From the NCBI RefSeq assembly GCF_003852705.1, contig NZ_REFA01000010.1:1-64000 (forward strand): DNA of 64,000 nt, read 5' to 3'. A program made the translations under genes and the position numbers. Below are positions 25,630 to 34,609 of this stretch, piece after piece; within the stretch, counting starts at the first letter, position 1; each line of letters opens with the position of its first letter. The notes beneath the pieces were generated by a model. That model saw nothing but the letters and a program-made list of their open reading frames with translations, did not search any database and was not told the DNA's origin. Source of the DNA: Amniculibacterium aquaticum (GTDB lineage Bacteria > Bacteroidota > Bacteroidia > Flavobacteriales > Weeksellaceae).

Positions 25630-27171
25630 ATGTCGAAAATATTATGGATTGATGACGAAATTGAATTTCTAAAACCACACATTGTGTTTTTGGAAAATAA
25701 AGGTTATCAACTCACTCCCGTCAATAATGTAAATGAAGCCTTGGAATTGATTGAAAAGGAAAAATTTCAACTCGCATTGTTGGACGAAAATATGCCTGGA
25801 ATTTCCGGATTGGATGCCATTCCCATGCTCAAAGAAAAGGATTCGTCCATGAAAATTGTGATGGTCACCAAAAGTGAAGAAGAACACATTATGGAGATGG
25901 CCATAGGATCTCAAATTTCAGACTATATCCTAAAACCTGTCAACCCCAATCAGATTTTACTCTCGCTGAAAAAAAATCTGCAAGAAGAAAATCTTGTAGA
26001 ACAAAAGACCATTTTGCAATACCAACAAGAATTCAGAAACCTGTCTATGGAGCTGTCTTATCTTAGAAATCACCAAGATTGGGCCGATTATTATAAGAAA
26101 ATTCTGAATTGGGAAATAAAATTTGATAAAGTTTTTGATAGCGAATTTGCAGACTTGTTACAATCTCAAAAAGAAGAAGCCAACATTCAGTTTTCTAAAT
26201 TTATTGAAAGAAATTATGAAGATTGGTTGCACACATCAGACAAACCGATGATGAGCCACACCCTTTTTAAAGACAAAATAAAGCCAGAACTTCAGGAGGA
26301 TAAAGTCTTGTTGCTCATGATAGATAACCTGAGATTCGACCAATGGAAGGTGATAGAGCCTTTGTTTACCAAATTTTATAATAAGGTTTCAGAAGATTCG
26401 TATTACAGCATACTTCCAACGGCTACTCAATATGCAAGAAATGCTTTCTTTGCAGGATTAATGCCTAGTGAAATTGAAAAAAGATTCCCGGATAAATGGT
26501 TCAACGATAACGAAGACGGCAATAAAAATGAATTTGAAAAAGATTTTCTTGCCGATCAAATGAAACGATTGGGGCTGGGTGACAAGAGCATGAAGTATCT
26601 AAAAGTTCTGAATGCTGACTATGAAAAGAAAATTTTAGACGAATTCAATCAATACAAAAAAAATGACCTTTTGGTAGTGGTGTATAACTTTATAGATATA
26701 CTGTCACATGCCAAAACGGATAACCATATTGTAGATCAATTGATCCGTGACGATAAAACATTTAGGTCTCTGACCTATAACTGGTTCGAAAACTCTTCGA
26801 TCATTAAGCTTATAAAAGCCGCATCGGAAAACGGTTTCCGACTGGTAATCACTACCGATCACGGTACCGTATATGTCAAAAAAACCAGTCAGGTGGTTGG
26901 AGATAGAGAAACATCGACCAACATACGCTACAAAACCGGAAAGTCCCTAACCTACGACGAAAAAGAAGTTTGGGCCGTAACGCAACCGGAGAAATTATTT
27001 TTACCAAAAGGAAATTTGAGCTCCAAATACATCTTTGCAAAAAACAATACTTTTTTGGCATATCCCAAAAACTACAACCATTTTGTGAATTATTATAAAG
27101 ACACTTATCAGCACGGTGGTATTTCTCTGGAAGAATGCATCATCCCCATTTGTGTTTTAGAACCTAAGTAA
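25630..27171 (+). CDS. porX: PorX: response regulator fused to a PglZ/alkaline-phosphatase-like domain (T9SS control)
   Basis: The regulator of type IX secretion that works with the kinase PorY. Residues 1-~115 form a CheY-like receiver with acidic pocket D8/D9, phospho-acceptor D52 (LLDENMPG) and K102 (YILKPVN). A helical linker leads to a PglZ domain of the alkaline phosphatase superfamily: D232/N233 (MIDNLRFDQW), the nucleophile threonine region ILPTATQYARN (~264-266), H360, and D410-H411 (TTDHGT). PorX from Porphyromonas is reported as a zinc phosphodiesterase on oligonucleotides. The length of 513 residues matches the family. No porY is adjacent. It has its own promoter region and terminator. 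Confidence 0.94.
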   Translation: MSKILWIDDEIEFLKPHIVFLENKGYQLTPVNNVNEALELIEKEKFQLALLDENMPGISGLDAIPMLKEKDSSMKIVMVTKSEEEHIMEMAIGSQISDYILKPVNPNQILLSLKKNLQEENLVEQKTILQYQQEFRNLSMELSYLRNHQDWADYYKKILNWEIKFDKVFDSEFADLLQSQKEEANIQFSKFIERNYEDWLHTSDKPMMSHTLFKDKIKPELQEDKVLLLMIDNLRFDQWKVIEPLFTKFYNKVSEDSYYSILPTATQYARNAFFAGLMPSEIEKRFPDKWFNDNEDGNKNEFEKDFLADQMKRLGLGDKSMKYLKVLNADYEKKILDEFNQYKKNDLLVVVYNFIDILSHAKTDNHIVDQLIRDDKTFRSLTYNWFENSSIIKLIKAASENGFRLVITTDHGTVYVKKTSQVVGDRETSTNIRYKTGKSLTYDEKEVWAVTQPEKLFLPKGNLSSKYIFAKNNTFLAYPKNYNHFVNYYKDTYQHGGISLEECIIPICVLEPK

Positions 27172-27199
27172 TTTTATTTTCATAGATTATTTTTTTAGG

Positions 27200-27237
27200 A
27201 AGTCGGAAGGAAGTCAAAAATTTTTTCCGACTTTTTT
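27200..27237 (+). terminator. porX terminator
   Basis: A 9-bp stem (27200-27208 with 27225-27233) with a long A/T-rich loop and a T-run. Confidence 0.75.
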
Positions 27238-27266
27238 ATCATAACTTATTTCTGTATTTTCGTCTT

Positions 27267-28025
27267 ATGAAAATTATCTCTTACAATCTCAATGGCATTA
27301 GAGCTGCCATGACCAAAGACCTTACCGGATGGTTGCAATCCGAAAACCCCGATGTAGTAGGTGTGCAAGAAACCAAAGCCAGTCCCGAACAGATCGATAC
27401 AAAAGCTTTGGAAGCGTTAGGATATTATTGCTATTGGTTTTCTGCACAAAAAAAAGGATACAGCGGTGTGGGGATCTTAACCAAACAAAAACCCAATCAT
27501 ATCGAATACGGTTGTGGCATTGAAGAATACGATGCCGAAGGCCGAATTATCCGAGCAGATTTTGATGATTTTTCCGTTCTTTCCGTTTATGTGCCATCGG
27601 CTTCCAACATCGAAAGATTGGATTTTAAACTCCAATTTGCAGAAGATTTCCTAAAATACATCAACACAATTCAAAAAGAAGTTCCGAATTTGATCATCTG
27701 TGGCGATTTTAATATCTGTCATGAAGAAATAGACATTCACAATCCCAAGGGTTTAAAAAATGTTTCCGGTTTCTTACCGATTGAGCGAGAGTGGATGACC
27801 AAATTTATGAAGGAATGCAATCTTACAGATTCTTTTAGAAACCAAAATCCAGGTGTACAGACTTTTTCATGGTGGAGTTACAGACAAAGTGCGAGAGCCA
27901 AGAATCTAGGCTGGCGATTGGATTATCATTTTGTGACCCAACCTCTATTGCCACGAGTGAAAAATGCTAGTATCCTGACCGATGTGGTCCATTCCGACCA
28001 CTGTCCGGTAGTGATAGAAATATAA
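27267..28025 (+). CDS. xth: Exodeoxyribonuclease III / AP endonuclease
   Basis: Cleaves DNA at abasic sites and removes blocking 3' ends in base excision repair. It has the exonuclease-endonuclease-phosphatase fold with SYNLNGIRAAM (Asn), VVGVQETKAS (Glu metal ligand), IICGDFNICH (Asp/Asn), GWRLDYHFVT and the final VHSDHCPVVIEI (Asp-His). The length of 252 residues is normal for the ExoA/Xth class. It is a single-gene unit, convergent with the pyrimidine gene, with a shared terminator between. Confidence 0.95.
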   Translation: MKIISYNLNGIRAAMTKDLTGWLQSENPDVVGVQETKASPEQIDTKALEALGYYCYWFSAQKKGYSGVGILTKQKPNHIEYGCGIEEYDAEGRIIRADFDDFSVLSVYVPSASNIERLDFKLQFAEDFLKYINTIQKEVPNLIICGDFNICHEEIDIHNPKGLKNVSGFLPIEREWMTKFMKECNLTDSFRNQNPGVQTFSWWSYRQSARAKNLGWRLDYHFVTQPLLPRVKNASILTDVVHSDHCPVVIEI

Positions 28026-28065
28026 AAAAAGAGCTGTCCAAATGATGAGGACAGCTCTTTTTTAT
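28025..28065. terminator. Bidirectional terminator between xth and the UMP synthase gene
   Basis: A 15-bp perfect stem (28025-28039 with 28049-28063) with a 9-nt loop, flanked by A- and T-runs. It can stop transcription from both sides. Confidence 0.93.
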
Positions 28066-28077
28066 ATGAAATACAGA

Positions 28078-29439
28078 TTAAGCTAATGACTTTTCATAAG
28101 CTTCCCAACCGGCTATTTTGTAGTGTAAAGCCGATTTTTCGATATCTGTAGATTTGTAGATGCCTCTGCCAACAATCATAAAATCGGTGTGCAGGTTTTT
28201 AAAAACATGTTCCGGTGTGTTGTATTGCTGACCTTTGCTATCTCCTTTGCTGTCCAAATTTACACCTGGTGTGAAAAGCAATAAATCTTCTGTGAGGGGT
28301 CTTTGAGAAACTCCTCCGAAAACATTCGGATGGCTAAGAGCAATTTTCAAAGCTTCGTCTTGGTAGTTTTGGTCGGTAAGTGTGCCTTTAGAAGACATTC
28401 CCAGTATGGCAACCACACCGACATTACGGAAGCAGTCCAAACTTTCGTAACCGCCAATGACTTGTGAGGTTACAAAGTCGGCCCATTCAGCAATTCTGTA
28501 GATTCCGTGGCTGAATTGCAATTCTTGGGTATTGCCGATGTCCGCAAACTTTCTATCTTCCATCAGCAAGAAATTGTGTTTTTCTGCCAAAGCTTTTAGT
28601 GGAAGTATGGTGGTTTCCATGTCAAAATCCGAAAGAATATCGATGTGGGTTTTTAGCGCAACAATATGCGGACCTACTTTTTCTGCCAAATCCAAAAGTT
28701 CTTTGGTGGTCAGTACATCCGCAGAAGCAATAAGGTTGGATTTTTTCTCAAGAGCAATAGAGATGATTTTTTTTGAAAGAGAATGTTCGGAAATTTCCAT
28801 TTTTTTCTCGTAGCTCAATCTTTTTTTCTCTTCGAATTTCACCACATTACCCGCTAAGAAATCGTTGATTCTGCCGATTTCATCTTCTAAAAGATGACCT
28901 TCTTCTTGCAAAATACTGCATACTTCTTGTATGGTGAACAGGGTGTGTACACGATAACCTTTGCTTTCTAGCAATTCTTTACCGCCTTGTCCTCTGTCCA
29001 AGACCACAACAACATCAGAAACTTTTATGCCTTCGTTTTCAATTTCAGGGATGGTTTCCAAAAGGGATTTTCCTGAAGTAATCACATCTTCAACCAAAAG
29101 ACAGTTTTGTCCTTTTTGGAAAAGACCTTCAATTAATTTTTTTGTGCCGTATTGTTTGGCTTCTTTTCTTTTGATGATGAGGGGCAAATTGCTTTCAAGC
29201 GACATGGCGGTAGCCATAGGTAGTGCTGCATAAGGTACACCGCAGATTAAATCGAAATTGTCCAACGGCAACATGTTCAGCAAGTGATTGGCCAGGTTTT
29301 TAAGGATTTTTGGATCCGAAGCCAATGGTCTTAAATCTACATAAAATGGACTTTCTATACCGCTTTTTAAGGTGAATTGTCCAAACTTGATGATGCCGTG
29401 TTTGTAGCATTCTAAAAAGAATTCTTTTTTATTTTCCAT
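28078..29439 (-). CDS. pyrEF: Bifunctional orotate phosphoribosyltransferase / orotidine-5'-phosphate decarboxylase (eukaryote-like UMP synthase)
   Basis: The last two steps of UMP synthesis in one chain. Residues 1-~200 are OPRT with the PRPP loop LLVEDVITSGKS (~115-125). Residues ~215-453 are OMP decarboxylase with the catalytic Lys-Asp-Lys-Asp set K263 (ALKTHIDIL), D295, K297 and D300 (EDRKFADIGNT). These motifs match the eukaryotic type (yeast Ura3 has FEDRKFADIGNT and LKTHVDIL), not the usual bacterial DxKFxDIPNT. The domain order is that of animal UMPS. Most bacteria keep separate pyrE and pyrF. An old transfer from, or to, eukaryotes is possible. Confidence 0.95.
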   Translation of the reverse strand: MENKKEFFLECYKHGIIKFGQFTLKSGIESPFYVDLRPLASDPKILKNLANHLLNMLPLDNFDLICGVPYAALPMATAMSLESNLPLIIKRKEAKQYGTKKLIEGLFQKGQNCLLVEDVITSGKSLLETIPEIENEGIKVSDVVVVLDRGQGGKELLESKGYRVHTLFTIQEVCSILQEEGHLLEDEIGRINDFLAGNVVKFEEKKRLSYEKKMEISEHSLSKKIISIALEKKSNLIASADVLTTKELLDLAEKVGPHIVALKTHIDILSDFDMETTILPLKALAEKHNFLLMEDRKFADIGNTQELQFSHGIYRIAEWADFVTSQVIGGYESLDCFRNVGVVAILGMSSKGTLTDQNYQDEALKIALSHPNVFGGVSQRPLTEDLLLFTPGVNLDSKGDSKGQQYNTPEHVFKNLHTDFMIVGRGIYKSTDIEKSALHYKIAGWEAYEKSLA

Positions 29440-29493
29440 TTCGATTTATTAGATTTTGCAAATTTAAGCAAATGATTTGTCTTTGTTGTGCTT

Positions 29494-29530
29494 AAATAAA
29501 AAAGTCGTCAGTTTTTTTCTGACGACTTTC
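29494..29530 (-). terminator. Terminator after the DUF1232 gene
   Basis: An 11-bp perfect stem (29501-29511 with 29519-29529). Read on the minus strand it is followed by a T-run, and it lies 3 bp beyond the stop codon. Confidence 0.88.
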
Positions 29531-29532
29531 GT

Positions 29533-29871
29533 TTATTCAACAATTTCAGCTTCTTTAATTTTTAGATCCGGATTCTTGTCGTTTTCCCACTCTTCAAAAC
29601 GGTCGGCTTCTTTCATTAAAAAAGGGATGGCAAAGGCCAATAACGCAAGGTCATCCGCAATTCCAATGAGGGGGATCCAATCGGGAAGTACATCGATGGG
29701 AGATATGAGATACAAGAGAATGAGTCCCGGTACAAAGAGGTTTTTCTTGCCGGGTTTGTATCCACCTTTAGAAAAAATGGATTTTAACATTCTAATAATG
29801 ATGGGCAGTTTCTGTAAAAACCCTTCATGCTTGATTGCTTCTCTAGCAATTTTGAATTTTGAATACTTCAT
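29533..29871 (-). CDS. DUF1232 (YkvA-family) small membrane protein
   Basis: The signature FVPGLILLYLISPIDVLPDWIPLIG, then DDLALLAFA, defines the DUF1232/YkvA family of small integral membrane proteins with unknown role. One hydrophobic region covers residues ~55-95. A TTG start at 29901 would overlap the last 3 bases of a perfect -7 box (29899-29906, minus), so the ATG at 29871 (MKYSKFKIARE) is preferred. It is a single-gene unit with its own terminator. Confidence 0.85.
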   Translation of the reverse strand: MKYSKFKIAREAIKHEGFLQKLPIIIRMLKSIFSKGGYKPGKKNLFVPGLILLYLISPIDVLPDWIPLIGIADDLALLAFAIPFLMKEADRFEEWENDKNPDLKIKEAEIVE

Positions 29872-29898
29872 TTTGTGTTTTGGTATCTTTTTTCTTTG

Positions 29899-29906
29899 CA
29901 AAGATA
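29899..29906 (-). promoter_or_regulatory. -7 box (TATCTTTG) of the DUF1232 gene
   Basis: A perfect TAnnTTTG on the minus strand, 27 nt before the ATG at 29871. It decides against the upstream TTG start. Confidence 0.6.
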
Positions 29907-29925
29907 GACAAATTGTGTACCAATA

Positions 29926-30465
29926 TTATTTTAAGAAGGTGTTAATTAAATCGTTGGAGTCTTTGTTATTCCAATCCTTTGATGCGTCTTCTTTGAAAAA
30001 GATCTTCCCATCCGTATTCAGTAACAATGTGGTCGGAAATGCTTTGGGTAATAGTGAGGCCGGAATTGGACTTTTGGCAATGTACACCGGTACACTGTAC
30101 TTGTTTTCTTTCAAAAATTTTACAACATTTTCTTCCTGATCCTGCATGGCAATCAGTACAAAATCCAACTGACCTTTTTTGTTGTTGTACAAAGCTTGTA
30201 TGGTGGGCCATTCTGTTCTGCATGGTGGGCACCATGTTCCCCAAAAATTTAGAAACAACTTTTTATTTCTGAAGTTTTTAAGGTTGGTATCCGGTGCATT
30301 GATTCCTTTTAGGTCGATGTCGTAATCCGCCTCGGAGAGCTTATTGATTTCTTCCACCGTCGCTGTTGGAGAAAGAGGAGAGTCCGAAGTACTTTGGTTA
30401 GCAATCCAATACAAGGCTCCTGAAATAACAATGCCTATAATGAAATAAAAGATGTACTTTTTCAT
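29926..30465 (-). CDS. TlpA/ResA-like membrane-anchored thiol-disulfide oxidoreductase
   Basis: An N-terminal hydrophobic anchor (residues 3-21) is followed by a thioredoxin fold facing the periplasm. The active site is WGTWCPPCRTEWP (about residue 76), typical of TlpA/ResA reductases, with the cis-proline region AFPTTLLLNTDGKI. The length of 179 residues is normal. Such proteins reduce disulfides in apocytochromes or envelope proteins; the partner is not evident here. A second thioredoxin-like gene lies 55 bp upstream on the same strand, but a terminator separates them. Confidence 0.92.
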   Translation of the reverse strand: MKKYIFYFIIGIVISGALYWIANQSTSDSPLSPTATVEEINKLSEADYDIDLKGINAPDTNLKNFRNKKLFLNFWGTWCPPCRTEWPTIQALYNNKKGQLDFVLIAMQDQEENVVKFLKENKYSVPVYIAKSPIPASLLPKAFPTTLLLNTDGKIFFKEDASKDWNNKDSNDLINTFLK

Positions 30466-30484
30466 ACGATTTGTTTGTAATTAA

Positions 30485-30514
30485 AATAAAGGGAAGAACA
30501 AAGCTCTTCCCTTT
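30485..30514 (-). terminator. Terminator of the thioredoxin-like gene
   Basis: A 10-bp stem (30488-30497 with 30505-30514). On the minus strand it ends in a T-rich tract. Confidence 0.82.
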
Positions 30515-30520
30515 GGGTAA

Positions 30521-31081
30521 TTAGATAAGTTCTAAGATTTCTTGTATTGCATCTCGACCTCTGTTTTTTGCGTAATAAACTTGAAGATCGTTGTAAAACT
30601 CCTCTCTTGGGTAGCTTTCTGGATTTTCTTTGAATTTCTTTAACAATTCCAATCCGAATTTTGGTCTAGGTCCCCAAGATGCTTTTACGCTAAAATCTTC
30701 GTTCAAAATAAGAACTTTAGGGATGGATTGCGTTCCGTCGGTTAAAAATTGATCGATAAGGCTAGTGTCTTGGTCTCTAAGGAAGATTTTGCAGTCAGTA
30801 CCACATGCTTCGAAAAAATTGTACAATGCCGGTACAGTTGCGCTGGCATCACCACACCAAGGCTCGGAGATGATCATGATTTTTCCATTGAAGTTTTTCG
30901 CTTTAAATGCCTCAGACAGGTCATCCTCAACTTTAAAAGTTTTCAAAGTACGATTCATTCTTTGTACACCAAGGTTGTAGTATTCTTGTTTTTCGTCGCC
31001 TTCAATCGGATTTTTTACTCTTTCGTCTGCAATGTTGAAATATTCTTGAAAGTTTACGGTTTTGTCCCAGTAGTTTTTCAT
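30521..31081 (-). CDS. Thioredoxin-family protein with a WCGDA site
   Basis: A cytoplasmic thioredoxin fold without signal peptide. The region of the usual CxxC reads SEPWCGDASATVPAL, so only the first cysteine is kept. The cis-proline segment QSIPKVLIL and a strand FLRDQDTSLIDQF are present. It resembles the Thioredoxin_9 group of Bacteroidota, which have a single active-site Cys. A monothiol or bacillithiol/glutathione-type exchange role is possible, but it is not shown. The length is 186 residues. aroC is 30 bp upstream on the same strand. Confidence 0.82.
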   Translation of the reverse strand: MKNYWDKTVNFQEYFNIADERVKNPIEGDEKQEYYNLGVQRMNRTLKTFKVEDDLSEAFKAKNFNGKIMIISEPWCGDASATVPALYNFFEACGTDCKIFLRDQDTSLIDQFLTDGTQSIPKVLILNEDFSVKASWGPRPKFGLELLKKFKENPESYPREEFYNDLQVYYAKNRGRDAIQEILELI

Positions 31082-31111
31082 GTTGATTTTAAATTAGATT
31101 TATGTTGTTAA

Positions 31112-32176
31112 TTATTTTATTTTTCTTGATTGGTTGATGAGGTACAAGTCGGCCAAAACAAAGGCTGCAAGGTTTTCTACAATTGGTACGGCTCTAGGTA
31201 CTACACATGCATCGTGTCTTCCTTTTCCCTCAATAATTGTGGGATTGCCTTGGGCATCAAAACTTTCTTGCGCTGACAATAAGGTGGCTACCGGTTTGAA
31301 AGCCACTCGGAAATAGATGTCCATTCCGTTACTGATCCCACCTTGTATGCCTCCAGACAAATTGGTCTTGGTGCTAAAATCAGCATTGAAAAGATCGTTG
31401 TGGTCTTTGCCTGTCATTTTTGCGCCACAAAATCCACTTCCGTATTCAAATCCTTTGCAGGCATTGATGCTCAACATGGCATGTGCCAATTGGGCCTGTA
31501 GTTTTCCAAAAATAGGTTCGCCAATGCCGATCGGCACATTCTTAATCACGCAAGTAACGGTGCCTCCAATGGTATTGCCCTCTTTTTTAATCTCTTTTAT
31601 CTTGGTCATCATTTTTTCTGCCGTTTCAGCATCCGGACAACGGACATCGTTGCTTTCGGTTTTGCTGAAGTCCAAATCCTGATAGGGTTTCACACAAAAA
31701 ATATCACCAACAGAAGAAACATAGGCATTGATTTCTATTTCTTCCGGAAGGATGTGTTTGGCCAAAGCTCCGGCAACAACCCAGTTGGTGGTTTCCCTAG
31801 CTGATGATCTTCCGCCTCCGGCAAAATCTCGAATGCCAAATTTTTGCTGATAAGTAAAATCGGCATGCGAGGGACGAAATTGATCTTTAATGTGATCGTA
31901 GTCCTTGGATTTTTGATTTTCATTTTCAATGATGAATCCAATGCTTGTACCTGTTGATTTTTGATCCAAAATACCAGAAAGAAATTGGACGGTATCGCTT
32001 TCTTTTCTTTGAGTGACAAGAGCGGACTGTCCTGGTCTTCTTCTGTCCAATTGTCGTTGGATTTCTTCTAAATTTAATAAAATTCCAGATGGAAAATTGT
32101 GAACGATGCCGCCGATGGCTTTTCCATGGCTTTCTCCAAAAGTAGAGAGTTGAAGGTAGTTTCCAAGATTGAACAT
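31112..32176 (-). CDS. aroC: Chorismate synthase
   Basis: Converts 5-enolpyruvylshikimate-3-phosphate to chorismate with reduced FMN, the last step of the shikimate pathway. All three signatures are present: [19 protein letters not shown] at the start, [12 protein letters not shown] in the middle, and [16 protein letters not shown] near the end. The length of 354 residues is normal. gpsA lies 12 bp upstream and the thioredoxin-like gene 30 bp downstream, so gpsA-aroC-trx is probably one transcript. Confidence 0.96.
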   Translation of the reverse strand: MFNLGNYLQLSTFGESHGKAIGGIVHNFPSGILLNLEEIQRQLDRRRPGQSALVTQRKESDTVQFLSGILDQKSTGTSIGFIIENENQKSKDYDHIKDQFRPSHADFTYQQKFGIRDFAGGGRSSARETTNWVVAGALAKHILPEEIEINAYVSSVGDIFCVKPYQDLDFSKTESNDVRCPDAETAEKMMTKIKEIKKEGNTIGGTVTCVIKNVPIGIGEPIFGKLQAQLAHAMLSINACKGFEYGSGFCGAKMTGKDHNDLFNADFSTKTNLSGGIQGGISNGMDIYFRVAFKPVATLLSAQESFDAQGNPTIIEGKGRHDACVVPRAVPIVENLAAFVLADLYLINQSRKIK

Positions 32177-32188
32177 TGACGGGAAGGC

Positions 32189-33238
32189 TTAATTTAATTT
32201 GGTTACTAATTTAGAAAATGTTTTTTCGGCATCCTTGCCGTCGTACAATATTTTGTAAATGCTTTCGATGATTGGAGCATTTACATTTTTTTCTTTTGCT
32301 GTAAAGTAGATGCTGTCACAAGCGTAATAGCCCTCGGCAATTTGATTCATGGATTGCAAAGCCGATTTTACGGTGTAGCCTTTGCCGATGAGATTTCCCA
32401 GGTTTCTGTTTCTGGAAAAAAGCGAATAGGCAGTTACCAATAAATCACCAAGATAGGCGCTCTCATTCACATCCCTCGGGGCTTCATAAATGGCTTCAAG
32501 ATAGGTTTCCATCTCACGGATGGCATTGGATACAAAAACGGCAATAAAATTGTCTCCATATCCCAAACCGCTAGCAATACCTGCTCCAATGGCATAAATG
32601 TTTTTGAGTATTGCGCTGTATTCGTTACCCAAAACATCTTTGGAACAGTGTACATTGATGAAGTCCGAAGAAAATAGTTTTAACAATTGATCGGCAACCT
32701 GATCTTCAACCGTAGCAATGGTCAGATAAGAAAGCCTTTCCATGGCGACTTCTTCGGCATGACAAGGGCCGGCAATCACGCCTTGGCATTTATAGCCAAT
32801 ACCAAATTGCTCTCTCAAATAATTGGCAACGACATCATTTACTTTCGGCACAATACCTTTAATGGCGGAGATGAAGATTTTGCCCTTGACATCCGCATTC
32901 ATCTGATCTAAAGTGTCGGACAGATAGATGGAGGGAGTTGCCAAGACAACAATATCGCATTGCTTGACCAATTCGTTGATGTCTGTGGTGATATTTATTT
33001 TTTTTAAGTCGAAATGTACCGCCGTAAGGTAGGTGGGATTGTGCCCTTTTAGTTCTATGGCGCCTTTAACAAATTCATTTCGTACACACCAATGAACAAC
33101 GGGTGCGTTCTCTACCAACATTTTTACAATTGCTGTTGCAAAGCTACCACTTCCTACAACGCCTACTACAGGTAGACTCGGGTTGATGTTTTTTGTTGTT
33201 TGCGTGTTAGAGGGATGCTTTTCAGTCTTTTTTGCCAT
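32189..33238 (-). CDS. gpsA: Glycerol-3-phosphate dehydrogenase [NAD(P)+]
   Basis: Reduces dihydroxyacetone phosphate to sn-glycerol-3-phosphate for phospholipid synthesis. The Rossmann motif GVVGSGSFATAIVKML, SAIKGIVPK, VIAGPCHAEEV (family GPSFA/GPCHA motif) and the catalytic Lys segment ILKNIYAIGAGIASGLGYGDN are clear. The first ~22 residues (Lys/Asn/Thr-rich) precede the fold and are variable. The length is 349 residues. A -7 box lies at 33257-33264. It leads the unit with aroC. Confidence 0.95.
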   Translation of the reverse strand: MAKKTEKHPSNTQTTKNINPSLPVVGVVGSGSFATAIVKMLVENAPVVHWCVRNEFVKGAIELKGHNPTYLTAVHFDLKKINITTDINELVKQCDIVVLATPSIYLSDTLDQMNADVKGKIFISAIKGIVPKVNDVVANYLREQFGIGYKCQGVIAGPCHAEEVAMERLSYLTIATVEDQVADQLLKLFSSDFINVHCSKDVLGNEYSAILKNIYAIGAGIASGLGYGDNFIAVFVSNAIREMETYLEAIYEAPRDVNESAYLGDLLVTAYSLFSRNRNLGNLIGKGYTVKSALQSMNQIAEGYYACDSIYFTAKEKNVNAPIIESIYKILYDGKDAEKTFSKLVTKLN

Positions 33239-33555
33239 GTCAAATTAAAATGACTACAAAGATAATGATATTTAAGTAGAATTGTTTAAATGTTAAAGTC
33301 TGTATCTTATGATATATTTTAGGTTGAGGAAAAGGTCGAATTGTAATGACTGTAATTGTTTTGTTTGTGTTTATAAGTATTTGTAAATTAATAATTTATG
33401 GTGTTTGGAGATTATAAAGTTGTTTTTAAAGAAATCAGAATGATAATTAAATTGAATTGAAAACTTATTAAAATTATGTTAAATAAATTTTCTATTTCAG
33501 ATATTATTATAATTTTGTCGCGTTTTTAGATAAAAAATAATTTAAAGAAAGGCTA
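33239..33555. other. Divergent intergenic region between gpsA and the M23 peptidase gene
   Basis: These 317 bases are very A/T-rich and hold no credible gene. I see a -7 box for gpsA on the minus strand (TATCTTTG, 33264-33257) and a -7 box for the M23 gene on the plus strand (TAATTTTG, 33510-33517). The ~240 bases between show no strong hairpin or repeat. Confidence 0.65.
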
Positions 33556-34416
33556 ATGAAAAGAATTTTGGTAAAAGTTAGAAAACCTAAAAATGCAACC
33601 TTGTTGTTAGGAATTTTTCTATCTGTAATCATCGGTCAGGCACTGTTAATTGGGAAATTATTTGCAGAAAGAGACAATAAAAATTATGAAGTGAATTTGG
33701 TGAAAATCAATACAAAAAAAGACAGTATCGATTATTCCAAAATGAAAACAGACCTTCATTTAATCAACAATACGGTGCGATCTCTTCGTTCATTTTTAGC
33801 TTCTAAAAACATTGTAGATGCAAAAGTAGAGCAGTTGGCACAAGATAGTTTGGATAATTCTGTATATCTGGCCAAGCAAAGCAACAGATACAGCCAGTTT
33901 TTGGTGGACTTACAGAACAAACTTATGCAAGTGCCTTTGGGTGCACCAACGGACGGCAGGGTTTCTTCTAATTTCGGGAAGAGGGTTAATCCCATTCCTT
34001 TCAAAACCGTTTTAGCAACCGTTGGGACTCCGGTGACCAACTCGAATACGAGTAAAAGCGATAGCGCCATGACCAAAAAAGGAAGTGAAAAACCGGCGGT
34101 TCAGATGCAATTTCACAAAGGGATGGATTTTGCTGTGCCTTTTGGGAGTGATGTAAAATGTACCGCTGCAGGAAAAGTGGTGTTCTCCGGAACTAAAGGT
34201 GGGTACGGAAAATGTGTGATAGTCTCTCATGGAAATGGTTTAGCGACGCTCTACGGACATTTGTCTGAATTGTTGGTGCAAACCAACGATGAGGTAGAGG
34301 TAGGAACAGTTGTTGCAAAATCCGGAAATAGCGGACGATCTACAGGACCTCATTTGCATTATGAAGTGCATAAAAACGGAACTCCAATCAATCCAAAATT
34401 GTTTTTGAATTTATAA
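33556..34416 (+). CDS. M23-family (LytM) peptidase, membrane-anchored
   Basis: A murein endopeptidase or an inactive divisome-type LytM factor. An N-terminal signal anchor (residues ~13-36) is followed by a short coiled-coil-like region (~45-115), then the M23 domain. The zinc ligands are present: H (FHKGMDFAVPFGSDV, with the Asp) and HLH (TGPHLHYEVHKNG), plus GNGLATLYGHLSEL. With a complete H-D-HxH set it is probably catalytic. A segment of ~30 Ser/Thr/Lys residues interrupts the start of the domain (about residues 155-178). It has its own promoter box and terminator. Confidence 0.92.
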   Translation: MKRILVKVRKPKNATLLLGIFLSVIIGQALLIGKLFAERDNKNYEVNLVKINTKKDSIDYSKMKTDLHLINNTVRSLRSFLASKNIVDAKVEQLAQDSLDNSVYLAKQSNRYSQFLVDLQNKLMQVPLGAPTDGRVSSNFGKRVNPIPFKTVLATVGTPVTNSNTSKSDSAMTKKGSEKPAVQMQFHKGMDFAVPFGSDVKCTAAGKVVFSGTKGGYGKCVIVSHGNGLATLYGHLSELLVQTNDEVEVGTVVAKSGNSGRSTGPHLHYEVHKNGTPINPKLFLNL

Positions 34417-34437
34417 ACGATTAAAAGATCTTTAAAG

Positions 34438-34472
34438 AAAGTACTTGGCATCCTTTGTTAGGTACTTTTTTT
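34438..34472 (+). terminator. Terminator of the M23 gene
   Basis: A 9-bp stem (34438-34446 with 34460-34468), 13-nt loop and T-run. Confidence 0.8.
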
Positions 34473-34609
34473 ATTAAATTTTTAAAAGGATCAGGTGTTT
34501 TTAAGGAAGTTCTTTGCTGTGTTTCATGAATTTTGAAGCAGAAAGTTTTTGTTTTCTTAATTTTTTTAAGAGATTAAAAATTTTATCATAAAGGTTGTAA
34601 CAAAATGGT

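Noticed and set aside
29477-30139. 220-codon plus-strand frame across 29.5-30.1 kb
   Set aside because: It is antisense to DUF1232 and the TlpA-like gene, which have clear families and matching promoter and terminator.
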